34,957 bases of DNA from an uncultured Pirellulales bacterium. Lineage in GTDB: Bacteria; Planctomycetota; Planctomycetia; Pirellulales; Thermoguttaceae. Both the position numbers and the translations under genes were made by a program. Shown in pieces: positions 22,337-31,106 of the stretch; the first letter of the stretch is position 1; each line of letters opens with the position of its first letter. The notes under the pieces were generated by a model. The model had not been told where the DNA came from. It saw only the letters and a list, made by a program, of their open reading frames with translations, and made no database searches. The stretch lies in NCBI GenBank assembly GCA_938015445.1, contig CALLPE010000049.1, forward strand, positions 1 through 34,957. The letters run 5' to 3'.

Positions 22337-23398
22337 TCACTGCCCGTCTAGCGGCAGCAGCCAAATGTTGCGGTACTCGACCGGGTTGCCGTGGTCCTGG
22401 AAGAAGATGCCGCCGACTTTCGCCGCGTGGTTTACCTCGACGTCGTCGTGAATCTTGATGCCGTTGTGCCAGACGGTGACGCGCGGTTTGCCCATCGGCT
22501 TGCCGTCCTTCTGCTGCACGCGGTACTCGATGTCGAAGGTCTGCCACTGTAGCGGTGGGGCGGAAGCCAGCGAGAACTCGTCGAAGGCGTCCGGGTCTTT
22601 GTAGGCGTACAGGCCGCCGCACCCGCCGCCTTTGTAGGTGGTCATGCCAAACGAGTCGAGTACCTGGATTTCGTCGCCATTGGGAAGATACACGCCGCTG
22701 TTGCCGCGGCCCTGGCCTCTGGCCTCCGGCCGCAAGGGACACTTGAACTCCACGTGCAGTTTGAAGCTGCCGGCGAACTGGGCCTTGGTACGCATTCCGC
22801 CTCGAGGGATCAGCACGCCGCCATCTTCGCCCACTTGCCACTGTTGCTCGCTGCCATCGCGCAGCCGGCCCTTGGTCAGGGCGTCGAAGTTCTTGCCGTC
22901 CAATAGCACGATCGCTCCCTGTGGAGGTGCGGCGCCCAAGGTGGGCGATGTGCGCACCACGCGGCGCAGCTCGAATTTGCCCGGCTTGCCAGAAGCGTCT
23001 ATCGTCCCCGTGCCGCTGAGCAGGCCCTGGCGGTAAACGGCGCTCCACGGTCCGGCGGAAGTGTTACCGGTCAAGTTGATCGCCTGGCCTTCGGCCTTGC
23101 CATCCAATTGAGCCTTGATGCGCTGCTGCTTGGCCTCCAACGGCTGGCGGATGAAGAGCTTGTAGGTTCCTTTTCCACAGGCTACCAGCCGGGCTTCGAT
23201 TCTTTCGGTGTTGCCGTTTTCGCTGAAGCTGCCTTCGTACAAGCCCTGAACTGTCGCTTCGTCCAGCGCAGCCGCCGCCGGCTGCGGCACTGCGGCTGAT
23301 ACGCTTTGTTCGGCTGTTACAGTGTAGCCGGCTGTTGTGGTCGCAACAGCTACAAGGAACAATGCAAGACACTGCACTACTGTGATAATGCTATTCAT
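22337..23398 (-). CDS. Secreted DUF1080 protein (3-keto-disaccharide hydrolase domain, PF06439)
   Basis: The 353-aa product has a signal peptide (about residues 1-24, VVQCLALFLVAVATTTAG), an N-terminal beta-rich domain of about 110 residues opening with VQGLYEGSF, and a C-terminal DUF1080 domain starting at AIVLLDGKNFDALTKG with WQVGEDGGVLIPRGGMRT, GRGNSGVYLPNGDEIQVLDSFG and VWHNGIKIHDDVEV. DUF1080 has a concanavalin-like fold and its Pfam family is now named for 3-keto-disaccharide hydrolysis. A GGAG site 8 nt before ATG 23398 supports the start. The convergent Gfo/Idh neighbour could make the keto-sugar substrate; this is inference. These proteins are highly expanded in planctomycetes, and their exact substrates are mostly unknown. 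Confidence 0.88.
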   Translation of the reverse strand: MNSIITVVQCLALFLVAVATTTAGYTVTAEQSVSAAVPQPAAAALDEATVQGLYEGSFSENGNTERIEARLVACGKGTYKLFIRQPLEAKQQRIKAQLDGKAEGQAINLTGNTSAGPWSAVYRQGLLSGTGTIDASGKPGKFELRRVVRTSPTLGAAPPQGAIVLLDGKNFDALTKGRLRDGSEQQWQVGEDGGVLIPRGGMRTKAQFAGSFKLHVEFKCPLRPEARGQGRGNSGVYLPNGDEIQVLDSFGMTTYKGGGCGGLYAYKDPDAFDEFSLASAPPLQWQTFDIEYRVQQKDGKPMGKPRVTVWHNGIKIHDDVEVNHAAKVGGIFFQDHGNPVEYRNIWLLPLDGQ

Positions 23399-23510
23399 GG
23401 CGATAGCTCCAAGAGGCGGGTTTACATTTGGGGGGATAACAGTCGTGGGTCGCGCTTCCGGTTCGGCGGCGGAAAGGCGTATGTCACGCTCAGCCGCTGC
23501 AAAGAGTATT

Positions 23511-24389
23511 TCAGCCCTCGGCAGCAGCGCCGTAAAAACCTTCTACCGGCAAACCGGTTTCCCGGCGGATCAACTCGACCAATCTATCAATTTCCGCATC
23601 GGGTAGTGGGGTGACGCAGCTTTCGGCCGGCGGCCGGGCGATGGTATGCACCTGCACCAGTTTAATCCGACCTCCGTCGGAAGCAACCGTCCGCAACAGC
23701 AGGCAATACGTGCCCATTTCTTCGTCCGATGGACCCACGCCGTCGATGCGCATCAGCAGCGTCTGGATGACGATCGGCCTGGCCCGAGCGGCCTCGATCA
23801 GGTTTGCAAGAATTCTCCACCGCGGCACGGCAGACCTGGCTACTTGGTAGTAGAAGTGCTGCGAACCGGCATCGAGCTTGAACCATATTTCGCCATTGTT
23901 GGCGTCTAGCGTTTTCAGTGCCACCGCCACCTCCGGCTTATGCAGCAGGCTGCCGTTGGTCAGCAGCACCAGCTTCAGGTCATCCAGTCCGCTGCGGCGG
24001 CGGACTTCCGCGCAGATGTCCACCACCTGTGGCAACTCGGGGCGCAAGGTCGGTTCGCCGTCGCCGCTGATGGCGATGTCGCGCAGCCGTCGCAGCTCCG
24101 CGGGGGCCGAGGCGAACTGCGGCCCTTCGAATATCCGCCCGCTGGCCGCCAGCTCGACCATCTGCTCCAATTCCGCGCGCAACGCCTCCAAATCGATCGG
24201 TCCGACGGTTCCTGGCGTACTGCGATCCACCTGGCAATAGATGCAGTTGAAATTGCAGCTTTTGTCGGGATTGATGTTCACGCCGATGGACAACCCTTTC
24301 GCCCGCCGGCTGAGCACCGGATATACATATTTGTTGTGGGAGTAGCTGCGCGGATGGGACTGGAACAGCGCGTGGGCGTCGGTAGTCAT
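23511..24389 (-). CDS. Radical SAM protein (COG0731-like)
   Basis: The 292-aa product has the radical SAM cluster motif CxxxCxxC in SCNFNCIYCQVD (about residues 45-56), preceded by GLSIGVNINPDK, and the SAM-binding ISGDGEPTLRPE. Further conserved strands are KLVLLTNGSLLHKP and EIWFKLDAG. The organisation resembles COG0731 (TYW1-like) proteins, but it is short and lacks a flavodoxin part, so a wyosine role is not implied. Its ATG overlaps the stop of the upstream 101-aa gene by 4 bp (ATGA, 24386-24389), so the two are translationally coupled. Reaction and substrate are unknown. Confidence 0.88.
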   Translation of the reverse strand: MTTDAHALFQSHPRSYSHNKYVYPVLSRRAKGLSIGVNINPDKSCNFNCIYCQVDRSTPGTVGPIDLEALRAELEQMVELAASGRIFEGPQFASAPAELRRLRDIAISGDGEPTLRPELPQVVDICAEVRRRSGLDDLKLVLLTNGSLLHKPEVAVALKTLDANNGEIWFKLDAGSQHFYYQVARSAVPRWRILANLIEAARARPIVIQTLLMRIDGVGPSDEEMGTYCLLLRTVASDGGRIKLVQVHTIARPPAESCVTPLPDAEIDRLVELIRRETGLPVEGFYGAAAEG

Positions 24390-24691
24390 GAGGATTTCTC
24401 GGCAGAAGCGATAGCCGGAGCGGTGCGGCGGATGACCGTGAACTCGTCGAGGGTGACAGTAGTCAGTTCGCCGTCCGCTCTGCGCAGGACAATGCAGTTG
24501 CTGAACACCCTATCGTCGAAGTTCCGCCGGAAGTGCAGCCCGTGCCGCCGCCGCTCGGTGCGTACCACCTCGCCCGTCACGACCGCCTTCCACCGCTTTT
24601 GGCCCACGGTGACCGTGTGTTCAACTTCTACCCAATCGCCGGGGTTTAATTGGCGCAATAGCTCACGGTTATCCTGGCTGGTGACGATCAT
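24386..24691 (-). CDS. Hypothetical 101-aa protein, coupled to the radical SAM gene
   Basis: A predicted small, mostly beta-strand protein with GDWVEVEHTVTVGQKRWKAV, GEVVRTERRRHGLHFRRN and a C-terminal LTTVTLDEFTVIRRT. It could be a small beta-barrel, but I recognise no family. The start at 24691 is chosen over an in-frame ATG at 24724 because AGGAAAG lies 8 nt upstream, and because the 24724 start would fall in the repeat and dyad region. The stop overlaps the radical SAM start by 4 bp. Basic residues in the middle suggest possible nucleic acid binding; this is a guess. Confidence 0.65.
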   Translation of the reverse strand: MIVTSQDNRELLRQLNPGDWVEVEHTVTVGQKRWKAVVTGEVVRTERRRHGLHFRRNFDDRVFSNCIVLRRADGELTTVTLDEFTVIRRTAPAIASAEKSS

Positions 24692-24705
24692 CGCGGCTTT
24701 CCTGC

Positions 24706-24723
24706 TGCCATATTTATATGGCA
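24706..24723. promoter_or_regulatory. Perfect 7-bp dyad, candidate operator
   Basis: TGCCATA-TTTA-TATGGCA is a perfect inverted repeat with a 4-bp centre. It lies 14 bp upstream of the ATG at 24691 and overlaps the first unit of a 19-bp direct repeat. TATAAA-like boxes occur in the same place on the minus strand, so a bound protein would block initiation. Confidence 0.55.
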
Positions 24724-24750
24724 TCTACCAGTTTATATACCATCTACCAG
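24713..24750. repeat. 19-bp tandem direct repeat
   Basis: Units 24713-24731 and 24732-24750 differ at two adjacent positions; both begin with TTTATAT and end with CATCTACCAG. The strip is unusually AT-rich for the region and lies between the transglutaminase gene and the 101-aa gene. Confidence 0.88.
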
Positions 24751-24794
24751 ATTGGCTGTCTGCGGTTTTCGTGTCCCCATCGGCTGATGGAATT

Positions 24795-27332
24795 TTACCT
24801 GTTCGCTTGCCGGCATCCAATCCAGCCGGAGAGCCGTTCCAGTATCGCGCTGCCGATGCGCTTCGCTGCCGGTCGTTTCGGTCGCTGCGTTGCGATCCAG
24901 CCGGCCAAGCTTCTGATCTGCTCTTCCACAGCCGACGATTCGCTTTCGTCAATAGCCAGGTACCCGAAGCGTACCCGGTAGTACAGCTCGACGACGTGAA
25001 CGGGTATCTCGGCCGCATCGGGCCGTCCTATCGACTGGCGTAGTTTTTCCCCCGCGGCGACAGCGAATTCCAACGGCGTTTGGCCGGGTGCGCGCCTCAG
25101 CCCCGCTTGGGCGAGCAACTGCTCCAAACGGCGGTAGAACTCGACTTGCCGCCCGGCTTTGCTGCGGGCGCGGCGAGTTACTCTTCGCGCTGCGGCGAAG
25201 CGGAACCAACGGCGTCGCACCAGCACGACTATCGCGGCACAACAGATTACCACTGCTGCGAAGCCGAGCGGAGCCGCCAACCTTCCCAAAAGCCCCTCAG
25301 CGGCTACGCCCAGCCGCGCGCCGGTATTGCGCAGCAAGTCGGCCCACCAGCCCGGGTCGCTGATGCACCGCCAAACTTCTTTGCCCACCGCCAGCACCGG
25401 CCCGTAAATCGCTTCCCATTGTCGCTGGCGATTCATGTCGAGCACGTAGTCGGACCACAACGACTGCAAGTAGTCCAGCGGGGCGGTGACTTTATCCAAC
25501 AGCGAGCTACTGCTGTCGGCGGCGGCCGGGGTGGCCTCCAATCGCAGCCACGCGCCGTCGGCCCAGCGGCGGTCTTCGGAATCCAACATGTGCTTGGGCA
25601 AGTACTGTGGGGCGATGTAGGCCTCGACCCAGGCGTGGGCGTGCAGTTGGCGCACCTGATAGTACTTTCCCAGGTCGTTCCATTGGTCGGTGCGATAGCC
25701 GAGGATCACGCGCGAGGGTATGCCGCGGCTGCGGAGCATCAGCGCCAGGGCCGTGGCGAAGTACTCGCAATGTCCGGCGCGGTTCTCGGTAAGGAAGTCT
25801 TCGATCGGGTCAAGGTCCAGTCGTCGCGGCTGTCCGACCAGACTGTAGGTAAACATGCCCGAACTACGCAAGCGGCTGGCCAGCGCCTTGGCCCGCCCGA
25901 TGTGGTTCTCTGGCGGCAGGGCGCTTTGCCGCTCCCACTGCCGGGCGAGCTGGGCCAGGCTGGGTAAGTTGGGCGTTTGCAGCAGGTGGCTGATTGCCCA
26001 ATCGGACGGTTTCTCCAGGCCCCACGGCCCGCAGGGAACCAACTCCGCCTGTCGCCCCTCTGCTATGCCTGTAGTGCCCAGGACGAATACGAACACCCGA
26101 CGGCGGTTGGTTTCATCGCGCAGCAGGCGTTGGGTGCCGGGGTCGAACTGTACCTCGGCGGTTGTTTCCAGGGGGCGGAAAGGATAGATGCAGAACAGTT
26201 CGGGGCGATCGAGCGGTTGGATTTCGATGCGTTGCAGCAGCAGATTTGATTGCGGGTCTAACGGGGGTTCCAGAGGACGCGGTCTGGAAGCCGCCGAACT
26301 GGCGCCGCTCCATTGGCCCCGGCCCCTCAGCCCGTAGTGCAACAGCACTGCCCCGCGCAAGTACAGTTCGTCGCCGGCCTTGATGGGCTTTTCGGTTTGC
26401 GGGTCGAGCAGTTGCAGCCGCAATACCTCCTCGCGGCTTTCGATGATCGTGCCCAGCTCGCCCAGCGATACCGTGTCGCTGAAGCCAACGGTTTGCCGCT
26501 GTCCGACCACGGCGCCGCGCCACGCGGTGTGTCCTAATCGAGGGACAGTGGCGAATAGCACCAGCGTCAGCGCGACGGTGCCCAAGCCCATCCAACAAAC
26601 CCGGCCGAACAGCTCCCAGGCGGCACCGCTCAGTTTGCCCACCGCTGGAGTGCTGGAGAACGCCGGCGCCAGCTCGCCCAGCGGCCAGCGCCGGGCAGTG
26701 GTGGCGGTGCGTTTCGCGGCCGAGCGCGCGGCAGCGCGTGGGCCGAAAGTAGACTGGCGCAAAGCGGTGCCCACCGCAGCCGATGTGGCTTCTGCGGGCC
26801 GGAAAAGCTGCATCTGCTTAACCACGCATAGCAGTGCCAGCGCCAGCAGCCCGGCCAGCAGGTCCGCTACCAACAACACGCCGAACCACACTCCCTGGTT
26901 GAACAACGCCGCCACCACTACCTGTGAAAGACCGAGCATTATCAACTGCCAGTAGATGCGGGCATCTTTCTCCTGAAACAACAGGGTAAGTTGCAAGAAC
27001 ACCAACAATTTGGGGATGACAGCCAATTGGGCGTCGGCCTCGAAGCGCAGCGTCTCGCGCAGCGACACCGCCACGATCGCCAACCCCAACAGGTTGGCCG
27101 CCGTCCGGTTCAGCCGAAACCAACGCTTCACGTCGGTGATTATTACCGACGCGGGCGCCGCCAGTAGCATCAGCAGGGGCATCAGGGCGTCGCGCTCGCC
27201 CATGCCCATCAGCAGCGTACCCAGCGCCGCCAACAGCGCCATGTTGATTTGCAGCAAACGTTCCAGGTACATGAGTTGTATGGGCCAATCGGCCGACACA
27301 TCGCCGGATGGCACACCAAGCGGCTCGCACAT
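24795..27332 (-). CDS. Membrane transglutaminase-like protein (TgpA type: DUF3488, transglutaminase core, DUF4129)
   Basis: The 845-aa protein has several N-terminal transmembrane helices (about residues 25-185 and another near 240-270; DUF3488 type), an extracytoplasmic transglutaminase core, another transmembrane helix (about 690-710) and a C-terminal DUF4129-like helical domain. The core has the nucleophile in AGHCEYFATALALMLRSRG (Cys near 522) and the His in LHAHAWVEAYIAP (near 565). The third member, usually the Asp of DPTP, reads WLRLEATPA, with Glu. Likely role is peptide or protein cross-linking or cleavage at the cell envelope. The first ATG is 27332; an ATG at 27272 is also possible, and TTG 27344 is less likely. 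No Shine-Dalgarno is visible. It is last in the moxR-DUF58-transglutaminase operon, 44 bp after DUF58, a widely conserved arrangement. Confidence 0.92.
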   Translation of the reverse strand: MCEPLGVPSGDVSADWPIQLMYLERLLQINMALLAALGTLLMGMGERDALMPLLMLLAAPASVIITDVKRWFRLNRTAANLLGLAIVAVSLRETLRFEADAQLAVIPKLLVFLQLTLLFQEKDARIYWQLIMLGLSQVVVAALFNQGVWFGVLLVADLLAGLLALALLCVVKQMQLFRPAEATSAAVGTALRQSTFGPRAAARSAAKRTATTARRWPLGELAPAFSSTPAVGKLSGAAWELFGRVCWMGLGTVALTLVLFATVPRLGHTAWRGAVVGQRQTVGFSDTVSLGELGTIIESREEVLRLQLLDPQTEKPIKAGDELYLRGAVLLHYGLRGRGQWSGASSAASRPRPLEPPLDPQSNLLLQRIEIQPLDRPELFCIYPFRPLETTAEVQFDPGTQRLLRDETNRRRVFVFVLGTTGIAEGRQAELVPCGPWGLEKPSDWAISHLLQTPNLPSLAQLARQWERQSALPPENHIGRAKALASRLRSSGMFTYSLVGQPRRLDLDPIEDFLTENRAGHCEYFATALALMLRSRGIPSRVILGYRTDQWNDLGKYYQVRQLHAHAWVEAYIAPQYLPKHMLDSEDRRWADGAWLRLEATPAAADSSSSLLDKVTAPLDYLQSLWSDYVLDMNRQRQWEAIYGPVLAVGKEVWRCISDPGWWADLLRNTGARLGVAAEGLLGRLAAPLGFAAVVICCAAIVVLVRRRWFRFAAARRVTRRARSKAGRQVEFYRRLEQLLAQAGLRRAPGQTPLEFAVAAGEKLRQSIGRPDAAEIPVHVVELYYRVRFGYLAIDESESSAVEEQIRSLAGWIATQRPKRPAAKRIGSAILERLSGWIGCRQANR

Positions 27333-27376
27333 CCGAGGTTGCAACAGTTATTTCCGCTACGGACTATTGGGATTGC

Positions 27377-28612
27377 CTATGTGGCCTCGAATAACTGGCT
27401 GAATTGGCTGCTGGATGTATCCACGTAGCGCACCCGGCGCAGCAGGGCCGGCCAAGCCGGATCGGCACGCAGCTCGTCCAACCCCGGCTGGTGCTCCAGG
27501 TCTATCGGCCTGGTCGACACCAGTATCACTTGGCAGCCGCGGCCGACGTGCGGCATGGCCTTTTGCAGCAATTCCGCCACACGCTGCTGGCTGTATGCCT
27601 GCGCACCGGCCAAGGCGACCAGCATTTCTTCCAGCAATAGCGAAGAGGCCGCTCCGCTGAGCACCACCGGATGCGAATCGCACAGCGCCAAGTGCAAAAC
27701 GGCCCCGCCCTTGCGGCACAAATCGGCCAGCACCGTCGCTACGAAGCTGACGGCCAGTTCCACATTGTCCAGGTGTGCTGGCGTAGGCTGGTTGGGCTGC
27801 CACAGGTCCAGCAGGATGAGCACTTCGCGGTTTCGGGGTTGCTCGAACTGGCGGACCAGCAAAACCCCTTTCCGCGCCGAACTGCGCCAGTGTATCAGGC
27901 GCAGACTGTCACCTTCGTGCCACTGTCGCAGCCCGTAAAAGTCGCCTTCGGTACCATGGCGCCGCTCGCGCCGTTCGGCACCGGCGAATGCTTCCTGCTG
28001 GCGGCGATGCCAAGCTTGCGTCAGACGGCCGGGGCGCGGCAACACGGTCAGCATGGCGTAATCTTCTACGACCACGGTGCGGTTAATCAGGCCGAAGGGA
28101 AACCGCGTAGATATCCGCAATGGTCCCAGCCGATACCGCCCACGCCGCACCAGCCGACCGCGATAATCGGCCTTGCAGGTCTGTCCCGCCGGAGCACGCA
28201 CCAGTAGCACACCGGGCTGGAGTGGCTTGTCGCGGTTGCCCGTCCCTTGGAGCTCAATACGGTCTTCCACGACGATTGCCCAGCCGCCCAGCCGGCGCCG
28301 GGTATTGGTCAGGCTGAGGTTGACCACCAGCAGATCGCCGGCGCAGATCGAGTGCGGTGCTTTTCGCTCCACCCGTAGCCCGCGCAACGTTACCACCACC
28401 GCCCGCCAGTTGAACACCAACGGCCCCAGCAGCAATCCGGCCACCACCAACAGCAGGTTGATGTCGCGGATCATGGCCCCGCCGAACACCAACCCCAGCA
28501 CCAACATATAATAGAATCCTTCCCGGCAGATGCTGGTGTGCGCTACGCAATACGGTCTGGCTTGGCGGTTCATGGCAGAAAAAGGGCCGTTTCCAGCAGC
28601 AGGGCGACTCAT
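27377..28612 (-). CDS. DUF58 family protein
   Basis: The 411-aa product has one or two transmembrane segments near the N-terminus (about residues 36-68: YYMLVLGLVFGG and INLLLVVAGLLLGPLVF), a beta-rich domain, and the DUF58 signature FYGLRQWHEGDSLRLIHWRSSARKG (about residues 220-250), followed by a VWA-like region with ILLDLW. DUF58 proteins usually act with MoxR ATPases and transglutaminase-like proteins at the membrane. The first ATG (28612) overlaps the moxR stop by 4 bp (ATGA) and has GAGGTG upstream; ATG 28573 is an alternative. The overlap indicates translational coupling with moxR. Confidence 0.9.
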   Translation of the reverse strand: MSRPAAGNGPFSAMNRQARPYCVAHTSICREGFYYMLVLGLVFGGAMIRDINLLLVVAGLLLGPLVFNWRAVVVTLRGLRVERKAPHSICAGDLLVVNLSLTNTRRRLGGWAIVVEDRIELQGTGNRDKPLQPGVLLVRAPAGQTCKADYRGRLVRRGRYRLGPLRISTRFPFGLINRTVVVEDYAMLTVLPRPGRLTQAWHRRQQEAFAGAERRERRHGTEGDFYGLRQWHEGDSLRLIHWRSSARKGVLLVRQFEQPRNREVLILLDLWQPNQPTPAHLDNVELAVSFVATVLADLCRKGGAVLHLALCDSHPVVLSGAASSLLLEEMLVALAGAQAYSQQRVAELLQKAMPHVGRGCQVILVSTRPIDLEHQPGLDELRADPAWPALLRRVRYVDTSSSQFSQLFEAT

Positions 28613-29613
28613 TCGGGCACAGGCACCTCATCGACCAGCCGGCTGATGAGTGCCTCGACGGCCTCGCGCTGATTGCCGTGCAAGTATCCTTTGGGGACGA
28701 CGCGATGGGCCAGCACTGGCACGGCCAGCGACTTGACATCGTCGGGCGTCACGTAGTTGCGGCCAGCCACCATCGCCGCCGCCTGCGCCGCACGATACAG
28801 CGCCAACGCCCCGCGCGTGCTGATGCCCACATGCAACTCGTCGCAGCGGCGGGTGGCCTCCACGATGTCCAGCACATAGGCGTTGATCGACTCGTCGGCC
28901 ACCACCCGGCGAACCGCCTCTTGCAGCGCCACTACTTGCGCGCAACTCAGCACCGGTTGCAGGTTATCCACCGGTTCGCCCTGGCGGTGGCTGACCAACA
29001 CATCCATCTCCGACGCCCGGTCGGGATACCCCACCGATATCCGCATCAGAAAGCGGTCCAACTGGCTTTCAGGCAACGGATACGTGCCCTCGAACTCCAC
29101 CGGGTTCTGGGTGGCGATGACCATAAACGGCCGGGGCAACGGATGCGTCTGGCCATCGACCGATACCTGACGCTCGCTCATCGCCTCTAACAGCGCGCTT
29201 TGCGTACGCGGCGTGGCCCGATTGATCTCGTCGGCCAGCACAATGTTGGCAAAAATCGGCCCCGGCTGAAAACTGAGCTGGTGCGTCTGCGGCGACAGCA
29301 CACTGCTGCCAGTAATGTCGCTGGGCAGCAAATCGGGGGTGAACTGGATGCGACGGAACTCGGCCGACAGGCTGCGGGCCAACGCCTTGCCGACCAGCGT
29401 CTTGCCGACCCCGGGCACGTCTTCCAGCAGTATGTGTTCCCCGGCCAACAGCGCCACCGCCGCCAGCCGAATGACCTCTCGCTTGCCCAGCACCACCGTG
29501 GCGACGTTCGCACACAAGTCTTCGAGCAACCGTTGCGGCTCGGCGCAAGAGGCAGTCGTTTCAGCCGCTTGTTGTCCGTCGATTGTTTGCCGATCACTGT
29601 CTATTAGTTCCAT
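28609..29613 (-). CDS. MoxR-type AAA+ ATPase
   Basis: The 334-aa product is a MoxR-family AAA+ ATPase, thought to act as a chaperone for membrane or metal-containing complexes. It has the Walker A motif EDVPGVGKTLVGKALA (about residues 64-79), TPDLLPSDITG, Walker B NIVLADEINRATPRTQSALLEAMSE (sensor region included), VIATQNPVEFEGTYPLPESQLDRF and a C-terminal GISTRGALALYRAAQA. ATG 29613 is preferred over 29655, since it lacks the unusual extension. It is first in the moxR-DUF58-transglutaminase operon. Confidence 0.94.
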   Translation of the reverse strand: MELIDSDRQTIDGQQAAETTASCAEPQRLLEDLCANVATVVLGKREVIRLAAVALLAGEHILLEDVPGVGKTLVGKALARSLSAEFRRIQFTPDLLPSDITGSSVLSPQTHQLSFQPGPIFANIVLADEINRATPRTQSALLEAMSERQVSVDGQTHPLPRPFMVIATQNPVEFEGTYPLPESQLDRFLMRISVGYPDRASEMDVLVSHRQGEPVDNLQPVLSCAQVVALQEAVRRVVADESINAYVLDIVEATRRCDELHVGISTRGALALYRAAQAAAMVAGRNYVTPDDVKSLAVPVLAHRVVPKGYLHGNQREAVEALISRLVDEVPVPE

Positions 29614-30005
29614 GCGCTTAGTATCGGCTCCGCTCCGCACAAGGGCAAGACCCATTGGCGGGTGGCAGCATCTTATGGCCGCAGCAAATCGGCTGTGCGG
29701 CGGCGATTTTCGCCGGTTTTGCTCCGACAGACGGTGGCCGGTGGCACAACTGGCTTGCCCAACCGTGCCTCTCCCGTGGCTGATGATCGGCTATCGCCAA
29801 CATCGCCGCGGCAGTTCCCGGTAAGCCACCATTGCCCTGAGCCGCTGCACCGCCGGTCGGAGTTTGCCTCGGCCAACGTTGCAGCGCTACGGCGTGCAGT
29901 TATATTGTTCTTGCCGCGAAAACTGGGGATTGGCTGTCGCCGCCCCCGATTACTGTGCGGCGCGCGGCGTCTGTCGGCTACCTTCTGACATTGGAGAACA
30001 TCGCC
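29614..30005. other. Divergent region between moxR and the glycerol dehydrogenase gene
   Basis: These 392 bp contain no supported gene. A plus-strand promoter pair is at 29879-29906. On the minus strand TTGCCC and GATACT about 17 bp apart lie close to the moxR start, which is only weakly convincing. Confidence 0.45.
29879..29906 (+). promoter_or_regulatory. Candidate promoter for the glycerol dehydrogenase gene
   Basis: TTGCAG (29879-29884) and TATATT (29901-29906) are separated by 16 bp, giving a leader of about 90 nt before ATG 30006. Confidence 0.5.
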
Positions 30006-31106
30006 ATGGCGTCGGTTTTCATTGCTCCGCGGAAGTACATTCAGGGGCCAGGCGTGCTGGCCGACTGCGGCAAGTATCTGAAGATGCTGGGCCACAGGCC
30101 GTTGCTGCTGTGGGATCAATGCGTCAGGGAAATCTGCGCCGAGACGGTGCTCCAGAGCATCCACGGCGTGGGACTGGAGCCGGTCGAAGCCATGTTCCAG
30201 GGCGAAGCCACCCAGGCCGAGCGCGCCCGAGTGACCGAAATCGCTCGCCAGCATCGGGCCGATATTTCCGTTGGCATAGGCGGCGGGAAGATACTCGATG
30301 TGGCCAAAGCGGTAGCCGTGGACGCCGGGCTGAAGATGGTCACTTGCCCGACGATCGCCTCCAACGACTCGCCTACCAGTGCAGCTTCAGTGTGGTATGA
30401 CGAAGACCACAACTTCATCGGCTTCGACTGCTGGCCATTCAATCCCGACATCGTGCTGGTCGACAGCCGCATCATCGCCAACGCGCCGGTGCGGACATTC
30501 CTAGCAGGCATGGCAGACGCCATGGCCACCTGGATCGAAGCTCATGCCGCCTACAAAACCCGCGCCGTGAACATCGCCGGCGGCACTCCCACCATGGCCG
30601 CTCTGGCCCTGGCGCGGCTGTGCTACGAAACTCTGCTGGAACACGGCGCAGAGGCCAAACGTTGTGTCGAACACAAGGCCCTGACCCCAGCGGTGGAAAA
30701 GGTGATCGAAGCCAACGTACTGCTTTCAGGTCTGGGGTTCGAAAGCGGCGGGCTGGCCACCGCGCACATGGTAGCCAACCTGCTGTCCAACGTGCCCGAG
30801 TGCAAACATCTGATGCACGGCGAGAAGGTCAGCTTCGGTATCGTCACCCAGCTTTGCCTGGACGACGAAGGCGACTGGGACGAAAAACTGATGGTTGTCG
30901 ATTGGCTAATCGAAGTCGGCCTGCCGGTAACCCTGGCCGAGCTGAACCTGGACGGAGCAACACGCGAAAAACTGGCTCCCATCGGCGAGGGGTGCGCTGC
31001 CCCGGGTTCGCTGAGCCACAATCACCCCTTCAAAGTAACGGCTATGGCGGTAGTCGATGCCATGATCGCCGCCGACGCCCTGGGCCGTTGGCGAAAAGAA
31101 TCTTAG
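30006..31106 (+). CDS. gldA: Glycerol dehydrogenase (iron-containing alcohol dehydrogenase family)
   Basis: GldA oxidises glycerol to dihydroxyacetone with NAD and a divalent metal (usually zinc). The 366-aa product matches the family length. It shows APRKYIQGPGVLADCGKYL, the NAD-binding VGIGGGKILDVAKAVA, CPTIASNDSPTSAASVWYD, and the three metal ligands: Asp in LAGMADAMATWIEA, His in GLATAHMVANLL, His in HLMHGEKVSFG. GGAG lies 8 nt before ATG 30006; the open frame starts earlier at 29955. No glycerol kinase or uptake gene is adjacent. Other polyol specificities cannot be excluded. Confidence 0.94.
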   Translation: MASVFIAPRKYIQGPGVLADCGKYLKMLGHRPLLLWDQCVREICAETVLQSIHGVGLEPVEAMFQGEATQAERARVTEIARQHRADISVGIGGGKILDVAKAVAVDAGLKMVTCPTIASNDSPTSAASVWYDEDHNFIGFDCWPFNPDIVLVDSRIIANAPVRTFLAGMADAMATWIEAHAAYKTRAVNIAGGTPTMAALALARLCYETLLEHGAEAKRCVEHKALTPAVEKVIEANVLLSGLGFESGGLATAHMVANLLSNVPECKHLMHGEKVSFGIVTQLCLDDEGDWDEKLMVVDWLIEVGLPVTLAELNLDGATREKLAPIGEGCAAPGSLSHNHPFKVTAMAVVDAMIAADALGRWRKES

